Shown piece by piece: positions 32,164-42,954 of a DNA stretch of 64,000 nucleotides. Source of the stretch: Hydrogenophaga flava NBRC 102514 (GTDB taxonomy: Bacteria; Pseudomonadota; Gammaproteobacteria; Burkholderiales; Burkholderiaceae_C). The stretch spans positions 47,903 to 111,902 of the forward strand of contig NZ_BCTF01000020.1 in assembly GCF_001571145.1 (NCBI RefSeq). The letters run 5' to 3'. Each line of letters starts with the position of its first letter. Position 1 is the first letter of the stretch. The position numbers were made by a program, and so were the translations under genes. The notes below the pieces were generated by a model. It saw nothing but the letters and a program-made list of their open reading frames with translations. It searched no databases and had not been told where the DNA came from.

Positions 32164-32943
32164 TCAGTGAGCCGAAGCCGGCGATGGGGTGGCCGTGAGG
32201 TCGCGGTAGGCGTGCCAGCTCGCGTGGGCAATCAGCGGGATCACCACCACCAGACCCACCAGTGCGGTGACCATGCCCAGACCAACCAGCATCGTGATCA
32301 GCACGGCCCACCAGACCAGTGGCCCAGGGTAGTCGGCCACCGCACGCCAGCTGGCCGTCACCGCCATGCTCACGGGCACGCTCTTGTCGATCAGCATGGG
32401 AATGGCAACGACACTGGATGCAAAAACAGGCGCCGCAAGCAAAGAGCCCAGCACGAGCCAGGCTTCGAACAGGCCGACCTCCTTGACCAGCACCACATGG
32501 CGGAAGAAGTCCACCGGCTTGAGGATGGGGGTGGGCGACAAGAGCGTGATCAGACCGGCCGAAGCCATCACCCAACCTGTTCCGGCCAGGCCCAGCAATA
32601 CGCCGAAACGGACCAGACGGCCATCGAAGGACCTCCACAGCGCGAAGACATCACGCAGTCCGGCCTGGCGACCCGCCGCGCGTTCTCGGCTGATGTGATA
32701 GAGCCCTGTGGCCAGCACCGGTGCCACGATGAGGAAACCCGAAAACGCACCGGCCAGCAGCCAGAAGCGGTCACGCGCCAGCCAGAGCAGCAGCCAGCCA
32801 AAAAGAGCCAGAGCCAGCCCGTGCAGAAGGCCCGGCAACGGATTGGCCCGAAGGTCTTCCCAGCCGCGCTCGATCCAGCGGGTCGGCGAAATCATGTCCA
32901 CGGGCATGGTCCGTATCGTCGCGGGCTTGGAGGCTTGGGTCAT
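32164..32943 (-). CDS. BPSS1780-like multi-span membrane protein (DUF2189-like)
   Basis: A 259-residue inner-membrane protein with about six hydrophobic spans. The cytoplasmic N-terminus has the segment RWIERGWEDLRANPLPGLLHG, typical of a betaproteobacterial family named after Burkholderia BPSS1780 and related to DUF2189. Its function is unknown. ATG at 32943 is chosen because the upstream extension is unlike the family. Confidence 0.78.
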   Translation of the reverse strand: MTQASKPATIRTMPVDMISPTRWIERGWEDLRANPLPGLLHGLALALFGWLLLWLARDRFWLLAGAFSGFLIVAPVLATGLYHISRERAAGRQAGLRDVFALWRSFDGRLVRFGVLLGLAGTGWVMASAGLITLLSPTPILKPVDFFRHVVLVKEVGLFEAWLVLGSLLAAPVFASSVVAIPMLIDKSVPVSMAVTASWRAVADYPGPLVWWAVLITMLVGLGMVTALVGLVVVIPLIAHASWHAYRDLTATPSPASAH

Positions 32944-33017
32944 GAAAAGCAGCGGTTGGACGTGGTCGGGTGCGTTCGACAAGGCGCGATTGCGCCGCAA
33001 CCGATCCTACTGGAAGC

Positions 33018-34613
33018 TCAGGACGCGGCGCTGACAAGCGCCTGTGTGTAGGCGTTGTTCGGCGCACGGAGGACCTGCTTGACAGTGCCGCGCTCCATCA
33101 CGACACCATCCTTGAGCACCAGCACCTCGTGCGCCATGGCCCGGATCACCGCAATGTCGTGGGTGATCAGCAGATAGCTCAGGCCGCGCTCTCGCTGCAG
33201 GCGCTGCAGAAGCGCCAGCACCTGTTGCTGGACCGTCACGTCCAGCGCACTGGTGGGCTCGTCCAGCACCAGCAGCCGCGGCTCGACGATCAGCGCGCGG
33301 GCGATGGCCAGGCGCTGGCGCTGTCCGCCGGAGAACTCATGCGGATAGCGCTGCAGCCAGTCGTCGGCCTGACTGGGTTCGGGTACCAGCCCGACGTCGG
33401 CCAGCGCCGCCCTCACCCGTTCGCGGCGCTGTATGGCATCCAACCCTGGCTCGTGAACACTGAGCCCTTCACCGACGATCTGCTCCACCGTCATGCGCGG
33501 GGACAGCGAAGAAAACGGGTCCTGAAACACCACCTGGACCTGGCGGCGAAGCGCTTTTTCGGCCCCGGTCTGGCGCGCCTGCGCCCAGCTGATGTCGCCG
33601 ACCTGCAGGTCGCCGCCGTGTGGCAGCAGGCCCAGCGCCGCCAGCGCCAGGGTGGATTTGCCCGATCCGGATTCACCGACCACCCCGAGTGTGCCGCCGG
33701 CCGGAATCGCAAAATCAGCCCCCTTCAGCGCGACGAAACTGCCGTGCCGGAACCAGCCCCGGATCCCCGGCAGCGGCACCGGGTAGCTCACGCGCAAACC
33801 CTGCGCCTGCATCACCGCTGGAGCATCCGCAGGGGGCTCTGCAACATCCCGTCTCGCCTCGCTGGCCAGCAGGCGGCGGGTGTAGGCGTGCTGCGGCGCC
33901 GCGTACACCGACTGCACACTGCCCTGCTCCACGAGATGTCCCTTTTCCATCACGGCCACCCGGTCGGCGAAGTGCCGCACCAGGTTCAGGTCGTGGGTGA
34001 TCAGCAGCACCGCCATACCGTGCTGGCGCTGCAGATCCGACAGCAGGGCCAGGATCTGGGCCCGCACGGTGACGTCCAGGGCGGTGGTCGGCTCGTCGGC
34101 GATCAGCAACTGCGGCTGCGCCGCCAGCGCCATGGCGATCATGGCGCGCTGGCGCTGGCCACCGCTGAGCTGGTGGGGAAACGCCCCGGCGCGGCGGGCG
34201 GGCTCCGGGATGCCGGTCGAGGCCAGCAGTTCGATGGCGCCGGCCCGGGCCTGCGCGGGGGTGAGGCCCTTCTTGAGCTGGAGCACCTCGACGATCTGCT
34301 CGCCCACGCTATAGAGCGGGTTGAGCGCCGTCATCGGCTCCTGGAAGATCACTGCGATGCGGTCGCCCCGGATGCCGCGCAGCGCGTGTTCGTTCAGGGA
34401 AAGCAGATCGGTTCCGCCGAAGTTCGCCGTGCCGCGCACCTCGGCGTTGTGGATCAGCCGCAGCAGTGACAGCGCCGAAACGGTCTTGCCGGAGCCCGAC
34501 TCGCCCACCAGCGCGAGCTTCTCGCCGGCCGCGAGCGAGAAGTCGATGCCGTGCACCACCTCCTGGCCACCGAACGAGACGCTCAGGCCCTTGACCTCCA
34601 GCAGCGGCGTCAT
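33018..34613 (-). CDS. yejF: Peptide ABC transporter ATP-binding protein YejF
   Basis: A 531-residue duplicated ATPase with two complete nucleotide-binding domains in one chain. Walker A is GESGSGKT in the first half and GESGSGKS in the second; LSGGQRQR and FSGGQRQR are the signatures. It powers import of peptides by YejABE, including peptide antibiotics such as microcin C in Escherichia coli. ATG at 34613 overlaps the yejE stop by four bases. Confidence 0.92.
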   Translation of the reverse strand: MTPLLEVKGLSVSFGGQEVVHGIDFSLAAGEKLALVGESGSGKTVSALSLLRLIHNAEVRGTANFGGTDLLSLNEHALRGIRGDRIAVIFQEPMTALNPLYSVGEQIVEVLQLKKGLTPAQARAGAIELLASTGIPEPARRAGAFPHQLSGGQRQRAMIAMALAAQPQLLIADEPTTALDVTVRAQILALLSDLQRQHGMAVLLITHDLNLVRHFADRVAVMEKGHLVEQGSVQSVYAAPQHAYTRRLLASEARRDVAEPPADAPAVMQAQGLRVSYPVPLPGIRGWFRHGSFVALKGADFAIPAGGTLGVVGESGSGKSTLALAALGLLPHGGDLQVGDISWAQARQTGAEKALRRQVQVVFQDPFSSLSPRMTVEQIVGEGLSVHEPGLDAIQRRERVRAALADVGLVPEPSQADDWLQRYPHEFSGGQRQRLAIARALIVEPRLLVLDEPTSALDVTVQQQVLALLQRLQRERGLSYLLITHDIAVIRAMAHEVLVLKDGVVMERGTVKQVLRAPNNAYTQALVSAAS

Positions 34614-35644
34614 CGGTGGGCCTTTCGAGGGTCCAGCGCGTCCCGCAGCGCGTCGCCCATGAAGGTCAGCAGCAGCAGCGTGATGACCAGCACGCCGAAG
34701 GTCGAGAGCGAGATCCACCACGCGTCGATGTTGTTCTTGCCCTGGCTCAGCAGTTCACCGAGCGACGGCGTTCCCGGCGGCACGCCCAGGCCCAGGAAGT
34801 CCAGCGAGGTCAGCGCCAGGATGGCCGCGCTCATGCGGAACGGCAGGAAGGTGACCACCGGCGTCAGGCTGTTGGGCAGCACATGGCGCCAGATGATCTG
34901 CCCGTTGGACAGCCCCATGGCGCGCGCCGCGCGCACGTAGTCCATCTGCCGGTTGCGCAGGAACTCGGCGCGCACGTAGTCGGACAGCCCCATCCAGCCA
35001 AACAGGCTCAGCAGCACCAGCAGCAGACCGATGCTCGGCGACAGCACGGCCGAGAAGATGATCAGCAGGTACAGCTCGGGCATGGAAGACCAGATCTCGA
35101 TGAAGCGCTGGAAGGCCAGGTCGGTCCGCCCGCCGAAGAAGCCCTGGATTGCCCCGGTGAGGATGCCCAGCAGGGTGCCGATGACGGTCAGCGCGAGAGC
35201 GAACAGCACGCTCACGCGAAAGCCGTAGATCAGCTGCGCCAGCAGGTCGCGCCCGCGGTCGTCGGTGCCCAGCCAGTTCTCGGCGGTCGGGCGGGACGGG
35301 TTGGGCTCTTTCGCGAAGTAGTTCAGCGTCTTGGGGCCGTAGGGGTTGGGCGCGTAGACCGCCCAGTTGTCCCCTTGCGTGATGCGCTCGCGGATGAAGG
35401 GGTCAAGGTAGTCCGTGTCGGATTCGAAATCGCCGCCGAAGGCGGTTTCTGGCGGGTCCTGGACTATCGGGAAATAGGTCTTGCCCTCGTAGCGCACGAC
35501 CAGCGGGCGGTCGTTGGAGATCAGCTCGGCGAACAGGCTCAGCACCACCAGGGTGCAGAACAGCACCAGGCTCCAGTAGCCCAGGCGGTTGCGCTTGAAG
35601 CGCTGCCAGGCGCGGCGGGAGGGGGACAGCGAGGCGGCGGCCAT
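34610..35644 (-). CDS. yejE: Peptide ABC transporter permease YejE
   Basis: A 344-residue permease of the DppC/OppC type. It has an N-terminal span, a large periplasmic loop, and five C-terminal spans with an EAA loop around [27 protein letters not shown] sequence. The start at 35644 overlaps the yejB stop by one base, and the end overlaps yejF. Confidence 0.91.
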   Translation of the reverse strand: MAAASLSPSRRAWQRFKRNRLGYWSLVLFCTLVVLSLFAELISNDRPLVVRYEGKTYFPIVQDPPETAFGGDFESDTDYLDPFIRERITQGDNWAVYAPNPYGPKTLNYFAKEPNPSRPTAENWLGTDDRGRDLLAQLIYGFRVSVLFALALTVIGTLLGILTGAIQGFFGGRTDLAFQRFIEIWSSMPELYLLIIFSAVLSPSIGLLLVLLSLFGWMGLSDYVRAEFLRNRQMDYVRAARAMGLSNGQIIWRHVLPNSLTPVVTFLPFRMSAAILALTSLDFLGLGVPPGTPSLGELLSQGKNNIDAWWISLSTFGVLVITLLLLTFMGDALRDALDPRKAHR

Positions 35645-36669
35645 CAGTCGAACTTCACGCGCGGGTCGACCCACACGTAGCAGAGATCGGACACCAGCTT
35701 GGTGATCAGACCGATCAGGGTGAACAGGAACAGCGTGCCCATGACCACGGGGTAGTCTCGCCGTATCACGCTCTCGTAGCCGAGCAGGCCCAGCCCATCC
35801 AGCGAGAACTGGGTTTCGATCAGCAGCGCGCCGGTGAAGAAGGCGCCGACGAAGGCCGCCGGAAAGCCGGTCACGATGGGGATCAGGGCATTGCGGAACA
35901 CGTGCTTCCACAGCACCTGCCGCTCGCTCAGCCCCTTGGCGCGGGCCGTCATCACGTACTGCTTGCGGATCTCTTCGAGGAACGAGTTCTTCGTCAGCAT
36001 GGCTGTGACCGCGAAGCTGCCGAGCACCATGGCTGTCACCGGCAACGTGATGTGCCAGAGGTAGTCGAAGATGCGCGCTCCCCAGCTCAGCTCTTCCCAG
36101 TTCGACGAGGTCAGGCCGCGCAGCGGAAACCACTGCAGCTGCCCGCCGAAGATCACCAGCAGCGCGACGCCGAGCACGAAGCCCGGAATCGCATACCCCA
36201 CCAGCACCAGCAAGGTGGTCACCAGGTCGAAGCGCGAACCGGCGCGCACCGCCTTGGCAACGCCCAGCGGCACCGCCACCAGGTAGCTGATGAGAAAGGT
36301 CCAGAGCCCGAGGCTGATCGACACGGGCAGCTTTTCAATGATCAGCTGCGACACCGCCTTGTTCTGGAAGAAGCTGGTGCCCAGGTCAAAGCGCGCGAAC
36401 TGGCCCAGCATCTGGAAGAAGCGCTCGTGCGCCGGTTTGTCAAAGCCGTAGAGGGCCTTGATCTGCTCCAGCCGTTGCGGGTCCACGCCCTGCGCGCCAC
36501 GGTAGACCGAGCCGCCTTCCGCACCCGTGCCGGCCCCGGCACGCGCTTCCGCGAGGTACTGCTCCACCGGCCCACCCGGCACGAACTGGATCACCACGAA
36601 AGTCAGCAGCAGCACCCCGAACAGCGTCGGGATCATCAACAACAGGCGCTTGAGGATGTAGGACCACAT
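35644..36669 (-). CDS. yejB: Peptide ABC transporter permease YejB
   Basis: A 341-residue permease of the DppB/OppB type. The conserved start MWSYILKRLLLMIPTLFGV is present, and the EAA region is seen around MTARAKGLSERQVLWKHV. It forms the channel with YejE. It follows yejA by one base in the yejABEF operon. Confidence 0.92.
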   Translation of the reverse strand: MWSYILKRLLLMIPTLFGVLLLTFVVIQFVPGGPVEQYLAEARAGAGTGAEGGSVYRGAQGVDPQRLEQIKALYGFDKPAHERFFQMLGQFARFDLGTSFFQNKAVSQLIIEKLPVSISLGLWTFLISYLVAVPLGVAKAVRAGSRFDLVTTLLVLVGYAIPGFVLGVALLVIFGGQLQWFPLRGLTSSNWEELSWGARIFDYLWHITLPVTAMVLGSFAVTAMLTKNSFLEEIRKQYVMTARAKGLSERQVLWKHVFRNALIPIVTGFPAAFVGAFFTGALLIETQFSLDGLGLLGYESVIRRDYPVVMGTLFLFTLIGLITKLVSDLCYVWVDPRVKFD

Positions 36670-36670
36670 A

Positions 36671-38515
36671 TCAGGGTTTCGCCCACCAGGTGTCGATCGC
36701 CCAGTCCTCGCCCGTGGCGTAAGGCGGCATGGCCTCCGGCCGGGCGAGGCGCCAGGCGTTGTAGACCATGCGGTGCGTGCTGGAAGACCACTGCGGCACC
36801 AGGTAGTGACTGTGCGTGATCACACGCTCCAGCGAACGGCAGGCGGCCAGGAACTCGGGGTGGGTGTCGGCGCCGACCATGCGGCCAATCAGGTCGTCGA
36901 CCACCCGGCTTTTTACGCCCGCCATGTTGCCCGAGTCCTCGGTATCGGCGGCCTTGCTGCCGAACAGGTCGGCGTATTCCGGACCGGGGTTGTGCGTACC
37001 GCCGTAGGCGATCGACGTGATGTCGAAGTTGAACGTGCGCAGGCGCTGCTGATAGAGCGCGAAGTCGACCGGTCGGAAGCTCAGCTGGACGCCCAGCTTG
37101 GCGAGGTTGCGCGACCAAGGCGTGACCACGCGCGCACCCGTTTCCTGGCTGTCCAGGTACTCCAGCACCATGGCCTCGCCCTTCGGATTGCGCAGCGCTC
37201 CGTCTTTCACCGTCCAGCCAGCCTCGCGCAACAGGGTCTGTGCCTTGCGAAGGTTGCCGCGCAAGGAGTCATCGCCATCGGTGCGCGGCGAACGGTAGGC
37301 CGGGCCGAAGACGGCCGGCGGCAATTGGGTACGCCACGGCGACAGCAGGGCGAGCTCGGCCGGCGACGGCATTCCCTCGGCCGCGCAATCGGTGTTGCCG
37401 AACAGGCCCTGCACCCGCTGGTAGGCGCCGTAGAACATCTGCCGGTTCATCCACTCGTAGTCCAGCGCCAGGCCCAGAGCCTGCCGCACGCGAATGTCGT
37501 CCAGAGGTGGGCGGCGGGTATTGAGCACATAGCTCTGGAAACCGGTGGGCTGTTTGTGCACGAACTCGGCCTTGACCAGTTCGCCGCTGTCGAAGCGCTT
37601 GCCATTGACGCGCCGCGCCCAGTCGCCGGCCGAGAAAAAGCGCATCAGGTCGAACTCGCCGGCCTTGAGCGCCTCGAGACGCGCGGTGTTGTCCCTGTAG
37701 ATCTTGACAGTGATGCGGTCGAAGTTGGCCGTGCCGCGGCGCACCGGCAGGTCCTTCGCCCAGTAGGCCGGATCGCGCACGTAGGTGATGTCCTTGCCGA
37801 AGCGCACCGGCCCGATCTTGTAGGGCCCGCTGCCGATGGGGATGTCCATCACCACCTGGTCGAAGCTCTTGCGCTGGCCGGTCTTGGGGTCTTTCTCGTC
37901 GCCCCAGGCGCGGCTGAACACCGGCAGGCCGCCTACCGTCAGCGGCAGTTCGCGGTTGAATTTTTTGAAGCGGTAGCGCACCGTGCGGTCGTCGACCACA
38001 TCGACGCCGGCCACATCTTCCAGAATCGTCTTGTAGGCCGGCGAGGTGTGGGGGCCGATCAGCGTCTCGTAGCTGTGTTTCACGTCGGCGGCCAGCACCG
38101 GCTGTCCGTTGTGGAACTTCGCCTCCGGCCGGATTCGAAAAGTCACCGACAGCCGGTCGGGCGCCAGCGACACGTCCGAGGCCAGCAGGCCGTAGGCCGA
38201 GCCGGTTTCGTCCAGCGCGCCCGCCAGCAGGCTGTCGAACATCAGGTTCGACAGGTAGGCCGGCGCGTTGCCGCGCAGGGTGAAGGGGTTGTACTTGTCG
38301 AAGGTGGAGACCCGCAGGTTGCTGACCAGGCGCAGCTCACCGCCTTTGGGCGCATCGGGATTCACGTAGGCGAAGTGCGTGAAGCCGGGTGGATACCGCA
38401 ACTCCCCCCAGAGCGCATAGCCGTGTGCGGCCAAGGCCGGCAGTGAAGCCATCGCAACGCCGACGGCCGCCAGAAGGCGCCACAGGCGGAGGGAAAAGGC
38501 TCGATGGGCTTGCAT
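36671..38515 (-). CDS. yejA: Peptide ABC transporter substrate-binding protein YejA
   Basis: A 614-residue periplasmic family 5 solute-binding protein. The signal peptide ends near ASLPALAAHG, and the mature start YALWGELRYPPGFTHFAYVNP is characteristic of YejA. It captures oligopeptides for YejB/E/F. ATG at 38515 is chosen over an upstream in-frame codon. It is divergent from fabI, with 38 bases between the two start codons. Confidence 0.92.
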   Translation of the reverse strand: MQAHRAFSLRLWRLLAAVGVAMASLPALAAHGYALWGELRYPPGFTHFAYVNPDAPKGGELRLVSNLRVSTFDKYNPFTLRGNAPAYLSNLMFDSLLAGALDETGSAYGLLASDVSLAPDRLSVTFRIRPEAKFHNGQPVLAADVKHSYETLIGPHTSPAYKTILEDVAGVDVVDDRTVRYRFKKFNRELPLTVGGLPVFSRAWGDEKDPKTGQRKSFDQVVMDIPIGSGPYKIGPVRFGKDITYVRDPAYWAKDLPVRRGTANFDRITVKIYRDNTARLEALKAGEFDLMRFFSAGDWARRVNGKRFDSGELVKAEFVHKQPTGFQSYVLNTRRPPLDDIRVRQALGLALDYEWMNRQMFYGAYQRVQGLFGNTDCAAEGMPSPAELALLSPWRTQLPPAVFGPAYRSPRTDGDDSLRGNLRKAQTLLREAGWTVKDGALRNPKGEAMVLEYLDSQETGARVVTPWSRNLAKLGVQLSFRPVDFALYQQRLRTFNFDITSIAYGGTHNPGPEYADLFGSKAADTEDSGNMAGVKSRVVDDLIGRMVGADTHPEFLAACRSLERVITHSHYLVPQWSSSTHRMVYNAWRLARPEAMPPYATGEDWAIDTWWAKP

Positions 38516-38553
38516 GCGACAATTCTGCGGGAAATTTTTCTGGAGTCTGAACA

Positions 38554-39351
38554 ATGGGTTTTCTCGCCGGCAAGAAACTGCTGATCACGGGCGTGCTGTC
38601 CAACCGGTCCATCGCCTACGGCATTGCCAAGGCCTGTCATGCGCAAGGGGCCGAACTGGCCTTCAGCTACGTGGGCGAACGCTTCAAGGACCGCATCACC
38701 GAATTTGCGGCCGATTTCAACTCGAAGCTGATCTTCGACTGCGACGTCGGCGACGACGCCCAGATCGAGAAGCTGTTTGCCGACCTGTCGCAGACTTGGC
38801 CCAAGTTCGATGGTTTCGTTCACAGCATCGGTTTCGCCCCGCGCGAGGCGATTGCCGGTGACTTCCTCGACGGCCTGACGCGCGAGAACTTCCGCATCGC
38901 GCACGACATCAGCGCCTACAGCTTCCCGGCCATGGCCAAGGCCGCCCTGCCCTACCTCAATGCCAATGCAGCGCTGCTGACGCTGAGCTACCTGGGGGCG
39001 CTGCGCACCATCCCCAACTACAACACCATGGGCCTGGCCAAGGCCAGCCTGGAAGCCAGCGTGCGCTATCTGGCGGAATCGCTGGGGCCGCGCGGCACGC
39101 GGGTCAACGGCATCAGCGCCGGCCCGATCAAGACCCTGGCCGCCAGTGGCATCAAGGACTTCGGCAAGCTGCTGGGATACGTGGCAGCGGCCTCCCCGTT
39201 GCGCCGCAACGTCACGATCGAGGACGTCGGCAATGTGGCTGCCTTCCTGCTGTCGGACCTAGCCTCCGGCGTGACGTCCGAAATCACCTATGTGGACTGC
39301 GGTTTCAGCCAGACCGCCGGCATCAGCAAGGACAGCGAATCGGTCTCCTGA
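38554..39351 (+). CDS. fabI: Enoyl-[acyl-carrier-protein] reductase (NADH)
   Basis: A 265-residue short-chain dehydrogenase-fold enzyme that reduces enoyl-ACP in the last step of each fatty-acid elongation cycle, the target of triclosan. The FabI active site Tyr146, Tyr156 and Lys163 ([17 protein letters not shown]) is complete. The cofactor segment [15 protein letters not shown] is typical. It is divergent from the yej operon, a frequent pairing. Confidence 0.96.
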   Translation: MGFLAGKKLLITGVLSNRSIAYGIAKACHAQGAELAFSYVGERFKDRITEFAADFNSKLIFDCDVGDDAQIEKLFADLSQTWPKFDGFVHSIGFAPREAIAGDFLDGLTRENFRIAHDISAYSFPAMAKAALPYLNANAALLTLSYLGALRTIPNYNTMGLAKASLEASVRYLAESLGPRGTRVNGISAGPIKTLAASGIKDFGKLLGYVAAASPLRRNVTIEDVGNVAAFLLSDLASGVTSEITYVDCGFSQTAGISKDSESVS

Positions 39352-39368
39352 CCGCCTTTTTCTTCGAG

Positions 39369-40244
39369 ATGACCACCATGAGCACCGGTCGACGCAGCGT
39401 TCTCGCTGCCATCGCCGGTGTTTTTTTGTGCCCTTTGGCATCGCTGGCCTCCGACGCGCCACCGGCCCTCATGCTGGCGGGCAAGTACCGGCCGGGCCTG
39501 GATCTGTCGGCGTACTGGGTCAGCGAAAAGTACGACGGCGTGCGTGGCTACTGGGACGGGCAGCGCCTGTGGACCCGGGGCGGTGAGCCGCTGTCGCCAC
39601 CCGCCTGGTTCACGAAGGGCTGGTCACCCATGCCCATGGATGGCGAGCTGTGGGCCGGGCGCGGCCGTTTCGAGGAAGTCAGCGGCACCGTGCGCCAGTT
39701 GCAAGCCAGCGATGAGGCCTGGCGCCGCATCCGCTTCATGGTGTTCGATCTGCCCGCCCATGCGGGCCTGTTCGATGAGCGGCTGGTGGCCTACCAGGCG
39801 CTGGTGCGCCAGCTTGATCTGCCGTGGGTGGTGGCGGTGCCCCAGGAAAAAATCACCGACCACGGCACGCTTCAGCGCCGGCTGAAGGCCGACGTACAGG
39901 CGGGTGCCGAAGGACTGATGCTGCACCGGGGTGATTCGCCTTACCGCGCGGTGCGGGGCGACGACCTGGTCAAGCTCAAGCCGTTTGACGATGCCGAAGC
40001 ACGCGTACTGTCCTACGTACCCGGCAAAGGGCGACACGCCGGGCGGATGGGCGCGATGTGGGTCGAGACACCCGACGGCCAGCGCTTCCGGCTGGGCACA
40101 GGTTTCTCAGACGCGCAGCGCGAACAACCGCCGGCCATAGGCAGCTGGATCACCTACCGCCACCGTGGGCTGCACGACAGCGGGCTGCCGCGGTTCGCCA
40201 GCTTCCTGCGCGAGCGACCAGACTACCGGCCACCCGCCCGCTGA
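39369..40244 (+). CDS. Exported ATP-dependent DNA ligase (Lig E type)
   Basis: A 291-residue minimal ligase. The adenylation lysine is Lys54 in EKYDGVR (motif I), followed by MDGELW (motif III) and the EGLMLH segment with LVKLK (motifs IV/V). A short OB-fold domain follows and no other domains are present. The N-terminus is a signal peptide with twin arginines (TGRRSVLAAIAG), so the enzyme probably leaves the cytoplasm. Lig E proteins of Neisseria, Vibrio and others are small and predicted periplasmic, with proposed roles in uptake or biofilm DNA. Start may be 39369 or the ATG at 39378. Confidence 0.88.
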   Translation: MTTMSTGRRSVLAAIAGVFLCPLASLASDAPPALMLAGKYRPGLDLSAYWVSEKYDGVRGYWDGQRLWTRGGEPLSPPAWFTKGWSPMPMDGELWAGRGRFEEVSGTVRQLQASDEAWRRIRFMVFDLPAHAGLFDERLVAYQALVRQLDLPWVVAVPQEKITDHGTLQRRLKADVQAGAEGLMLHRGDSPYRAVRGDDLVKLKPFDDAEARVLSYVPGKGRHAGRMGAMWVETPDGQRFRLGTGFSDAQREQPPAIGSWITYRHRGLHDSGLPRFASFLRERPDYRPPAR

Positions 40245-40253
40245 CGCTGGCCG

Positions 40254-40472
40254 TCAGGCGCCGGACACCTGGCGCAGGTGTGCGTAGATCTGGTCCTTGA
40301 GGGCGAGCTTCTCCTTCTTGAGCCGCTCAATCTCCAGCTGCGTGCCCGGTTCGATGTGGGCTTCCTTGTTGCTGATCTGCTGGTCCAGCTCGTTGTGCTT
40401 GTCGAACAGCCGGGTGAAGTGGTGATCGTGGCCCTTGAGGCGTGTGATCAGATCGCGGTATTCAGGAAACAT
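40254..40472 (-). CDS. YdcH family (DUF465) small protein
   Basis: A 72-residue coiled-coil protein with the YdcH family start MFPEYRDLITRLKGHDHHFTRLF and a Lys/Glu-rich second helix (LKKEKLALKDQIYAHL). Its function is unknown. ATG at 40472. It converges with the ligase gene, nine bases apart. Confidence 0.88.
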   Translation of the reverse strand: MFPEYRDLITRLKGHDHHFTRLFDKHNELDQQISNKEAHIEPGTQLEIERLKKEKLALKDQIYAHLRQVSGA

Positions 40473-40501
40473 CGGCGCTCCTCTGGTGTCGGGGCGCCAG
40501 C

Positions 40502-42796
40502 TTACCCCGCCTTCACGCAGTCCGCAAAGTAGCTGACCACACCGTCGAGCCCGATCTCCTGAACGAGGCCGTGAATATCGGTCTCGAAGCCCGGGCATTC
40601 ACGGGCAAACTCGCGGTTGAACTTGAGGTAGTCCACGATCTTCTTGTTGAACACCTCGCCCGGGATGAGCAGCGGAATGCCCGGCGGGTACGGCGTCACC
40701 AGACTGGTGGTGATGCGCCCTTCGAGATCGTCGATCGGCACGCGCTGCGTGGTGCGGTGGGCAATGTGTGCGAACGCGTCGCTGGGCTTCATGGCCGGCG
40801 TGTGATCGCTCAGGTACATGTCGGTGGTCAGACGCGCGATGTCGTACTTGGCGTACAGCGCATGCACGTGCTGGCACAAGTCGCGCAGACCCATCTGCTC
40901 GTAGCGCGGCTGCTTGGCGCAGAACTCCGGCATGATCCGCCACATCGGGTGGTTCTTGGCGTAGTCGTCCTTGAACTGCTGCAGCGCCGTCAGCAGCGTG
41001 TTCCAGCGGCCCTTGGTGATCCCGATGGTGAACATGATGAAGAACGAGTACAGCCCGGTCTTCTCCACCACCACGCCGTGTTCCGCCAGGAACTTGGTGA
41101 CGATGGACGCCGGGATGCCGGTGGCGGCAAAGTCGCCTTTGAGGTTCAGGCCCGGCGTCACGATGGTGGCCTTGATCGGGTCCAGCATGTTGAAGCCCGG
41201 TGCCATGTCGCCGAAGCCGTGCCAGGCTTCTTCACCGTCCGAGGGCTGAACCCCGTCGGCATCGGTGCGCTTGAGCACCCAGTCGCTGGCGCGGCCAATG
41301 CCCTCGTCCACCAGGTTGTCCGGCCCCCAGACCTGGAACCACCAGTCGTCCTGTCCAAACTCGGCTTCCACCTTGCGCATGGCACGCCTGAAGTCCAGCG
41401 CCTCGGCAATGCTTTCTTCCACCAGCGCCGTGCCACCCGGCGGTTCCATCATCGCAGCGGCCACGTCGCAGCTGGCGATGATGCTGTACTGCGGGCTGGT
41501 GCTGGTGTGCATCAGGTAGGCCTCGTTGAAGAGGTGGCGGTCGAGCTTGGTGCTCTGGGAATCCTGCACCAGCACATGGCTGGCCTGGCTGATGCCGGCC
41601 AGCAGCTTGTGGATGGACTGCGTGGCATACACCACCGAATGCTGCGGCCGCGCACGCTTCTTGCCCATGGCGTGGAAGCTGCCGTAGAAAGGGTGGAAGG
41701 CTGCGTGCGGCAGCCAGGCCTCGTCAAAGTGGAGGTTGTCCACCCAGCCGTCAAGCAGGTTCTTGATGGTCTCGGTGTTGTAGAGCACACCGTCGTAGGT
41801 GGACTGCGTCAGCGTCAGGATGCGCGGCTTGACCTTGTCGGCGTCCACACCGGCCAGCAGCGGATTGGCGCGGATCTTGGCCTTGATGGCATCGATCTCG
41901 AACTCGGCCTGCGGGATCGGGCCGATGATGCCGTAATGGTTGCGCGTGGGTTTGAGGAACACGGGAATCGCACCCGTCATGATGATCGAGTGCAGGATGG
42001 ACTTGTGGCAATTGCGGTCCACCACCACCACGTCGCCAGGCGCCACCGTGTGGTGCCAGACCATCTTGTTCGACGTTGACGTGCCGTTGGTCACAAAGTA
42101 GCAGTGGTCGGCGTTGAAGATGCGCGCGGCGTTGCGCTCGCTGGCACCAATGGCGCCGTTGTGGTCCAGCAGCTGGCCGAGCTCCTCCACGGCGTTGCAC
42201 ACGTCGGCGCGCAGCATGTTTTCACCGTAGAACTGGTGGTACATCTGGCCCACCGGGCTCTTGAGGAACGCAACGCCACCCGAGTGGCCGGGGCAGTGCC
42301 ACGAATACGAACCATCTTCCGCATAGTCCAGCAGGGCCTTGAAAAACGGCGGCTGGATGCCTTCGAGGTAGCTCTTGGCCTCGCGGATGATGTGGCGCGC
42401 CACGAACTCCGGCGTGTCCTCGAACATGTGGATGAAGCCGTGCAGCTCGCGCAGCACGTCGTTGGGCAGGTGGCGGCTGGTCTTGGTCTCGCCGTGCACA
42501 TAGATCGGCACCTCTGCGTTCTTGCGGCGCACTTCCTCGATGAAGTTGCGCAGGTTCAGCACCGCAGGGTCCAGATCGGGCCCCGGGGTGAACTCCTCGT
42601 CGTCGATGGACAGGATGAAGGCGCTGGCGCGCGACTGCTGCTGCGCAAACTGTGAAAGGTCTCCGTAGCTCGTCACACCCACCACTTCGAAGCCTTCGCT
42701 TTCAATGGCCTGGGCCAGGGCACGGATGCCCAGGCCAGACGTGTTTTCGGAACGGAAATCCTCGTCGATGATGACGATGGGAAAGCGGAATTTCAT
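40502..42796 (-). CDS. Arginine/lysine/ornithine decarboxylase (PLP, biodegradative type)
   Basis: A 764-residue enzyme of the Orn/Lys/Arg decarboxylase group I. An N-terminal receiver-like wing domain (FPIVIIDEDF, about 1-125) precedes the PLP core, with the cofactor lysine in the QSIHKLLAG segment. The C-terminal domain has the VTPYPPGIPLLIPGE motif. Such enzymes use protons and export an amine in acid resistance or make polyamines. It resembles arginine decarboxylase AdiA, but substrate is not certain. ATG at 42796 is chosen for the family start. Confidence 0.87.
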   Translation of the reverse strand: MKFRFPIVIIDEDFRSENTSGLGIRALAQAIESEGFEVVGVTSYGDLSQFAQQQSRASAFILSIDDEEFTPGPDLDPAVLNLRNFIEEVRRKNAEVPIYVHGETKTSRHLPNDVLRELHGFIHMFEDTPEFVARHIIREAKSYLEGIQPPFFKALLDYAEDGSYSWHCPGHSGGVAFLKSPVGQMYHQFYGENMLRADVCNAVEELGQLLDHNGAIGASERNAARIFNADHCYFVTNGTSTSNKMVWHHTVAPGDVVVVDRNCHKSILHSIIMTGAIPVFLKPTRNHYGIIGPIPQAEFEIDAIKAKIRANPLLAGVDADKVKPRILTLTQSTYDGVLYNTETIKNLLDGWVDNLHFDEAWLPHAAFHPFYGSFHAMGKKRARPQHSVVYATQSIHKLLAGISQASHVLVQDSQSTKLDRHLFNEAYLMHTSTSPQYSIIASCDVAAAMMEPPGGTALVEESIAEALDFRRAMRKVEAEFGQDDWWFQVWGPDNLVDEGIGRASDWVLKRTDADGVQPSDGEEAWHGFGDMAPGFNMLDPIKATIVTPGLNLKGDFAATGIPASIVTKFLAEHGVVVEKTGLYSFFIMFTIGITKGRWNTLLTALQQFKDDYAKNHPMWRIMPEFCAKQPRYEQMGLRDLCQHVHALYAKYDIARLTTDMYLSDHTPAMKPSDAFAHIAHRTTQRVPIDDLEGRITTSLVTPYPPGIPLLIPGEVFNKKIVDYLKFNREFARECPGFETDIHGLVQEIGLDGVVSYFADCVKAG

Positions 42797-42954
42797 CGCG
42801 TATCTCCAGCCGGTGCGAGCCGGGGCGGGTGGGAAGGGCAGGAAGCGGGCAAGTGTACGGAAATCACATGACGCTGCGCCTCTTGCGAGAGGCTTTTGAC
42901 GCAGAATGTGGCGCTTGCCAGACAAGGTGTGGCGCATACCGCGGAGGATGTTCA

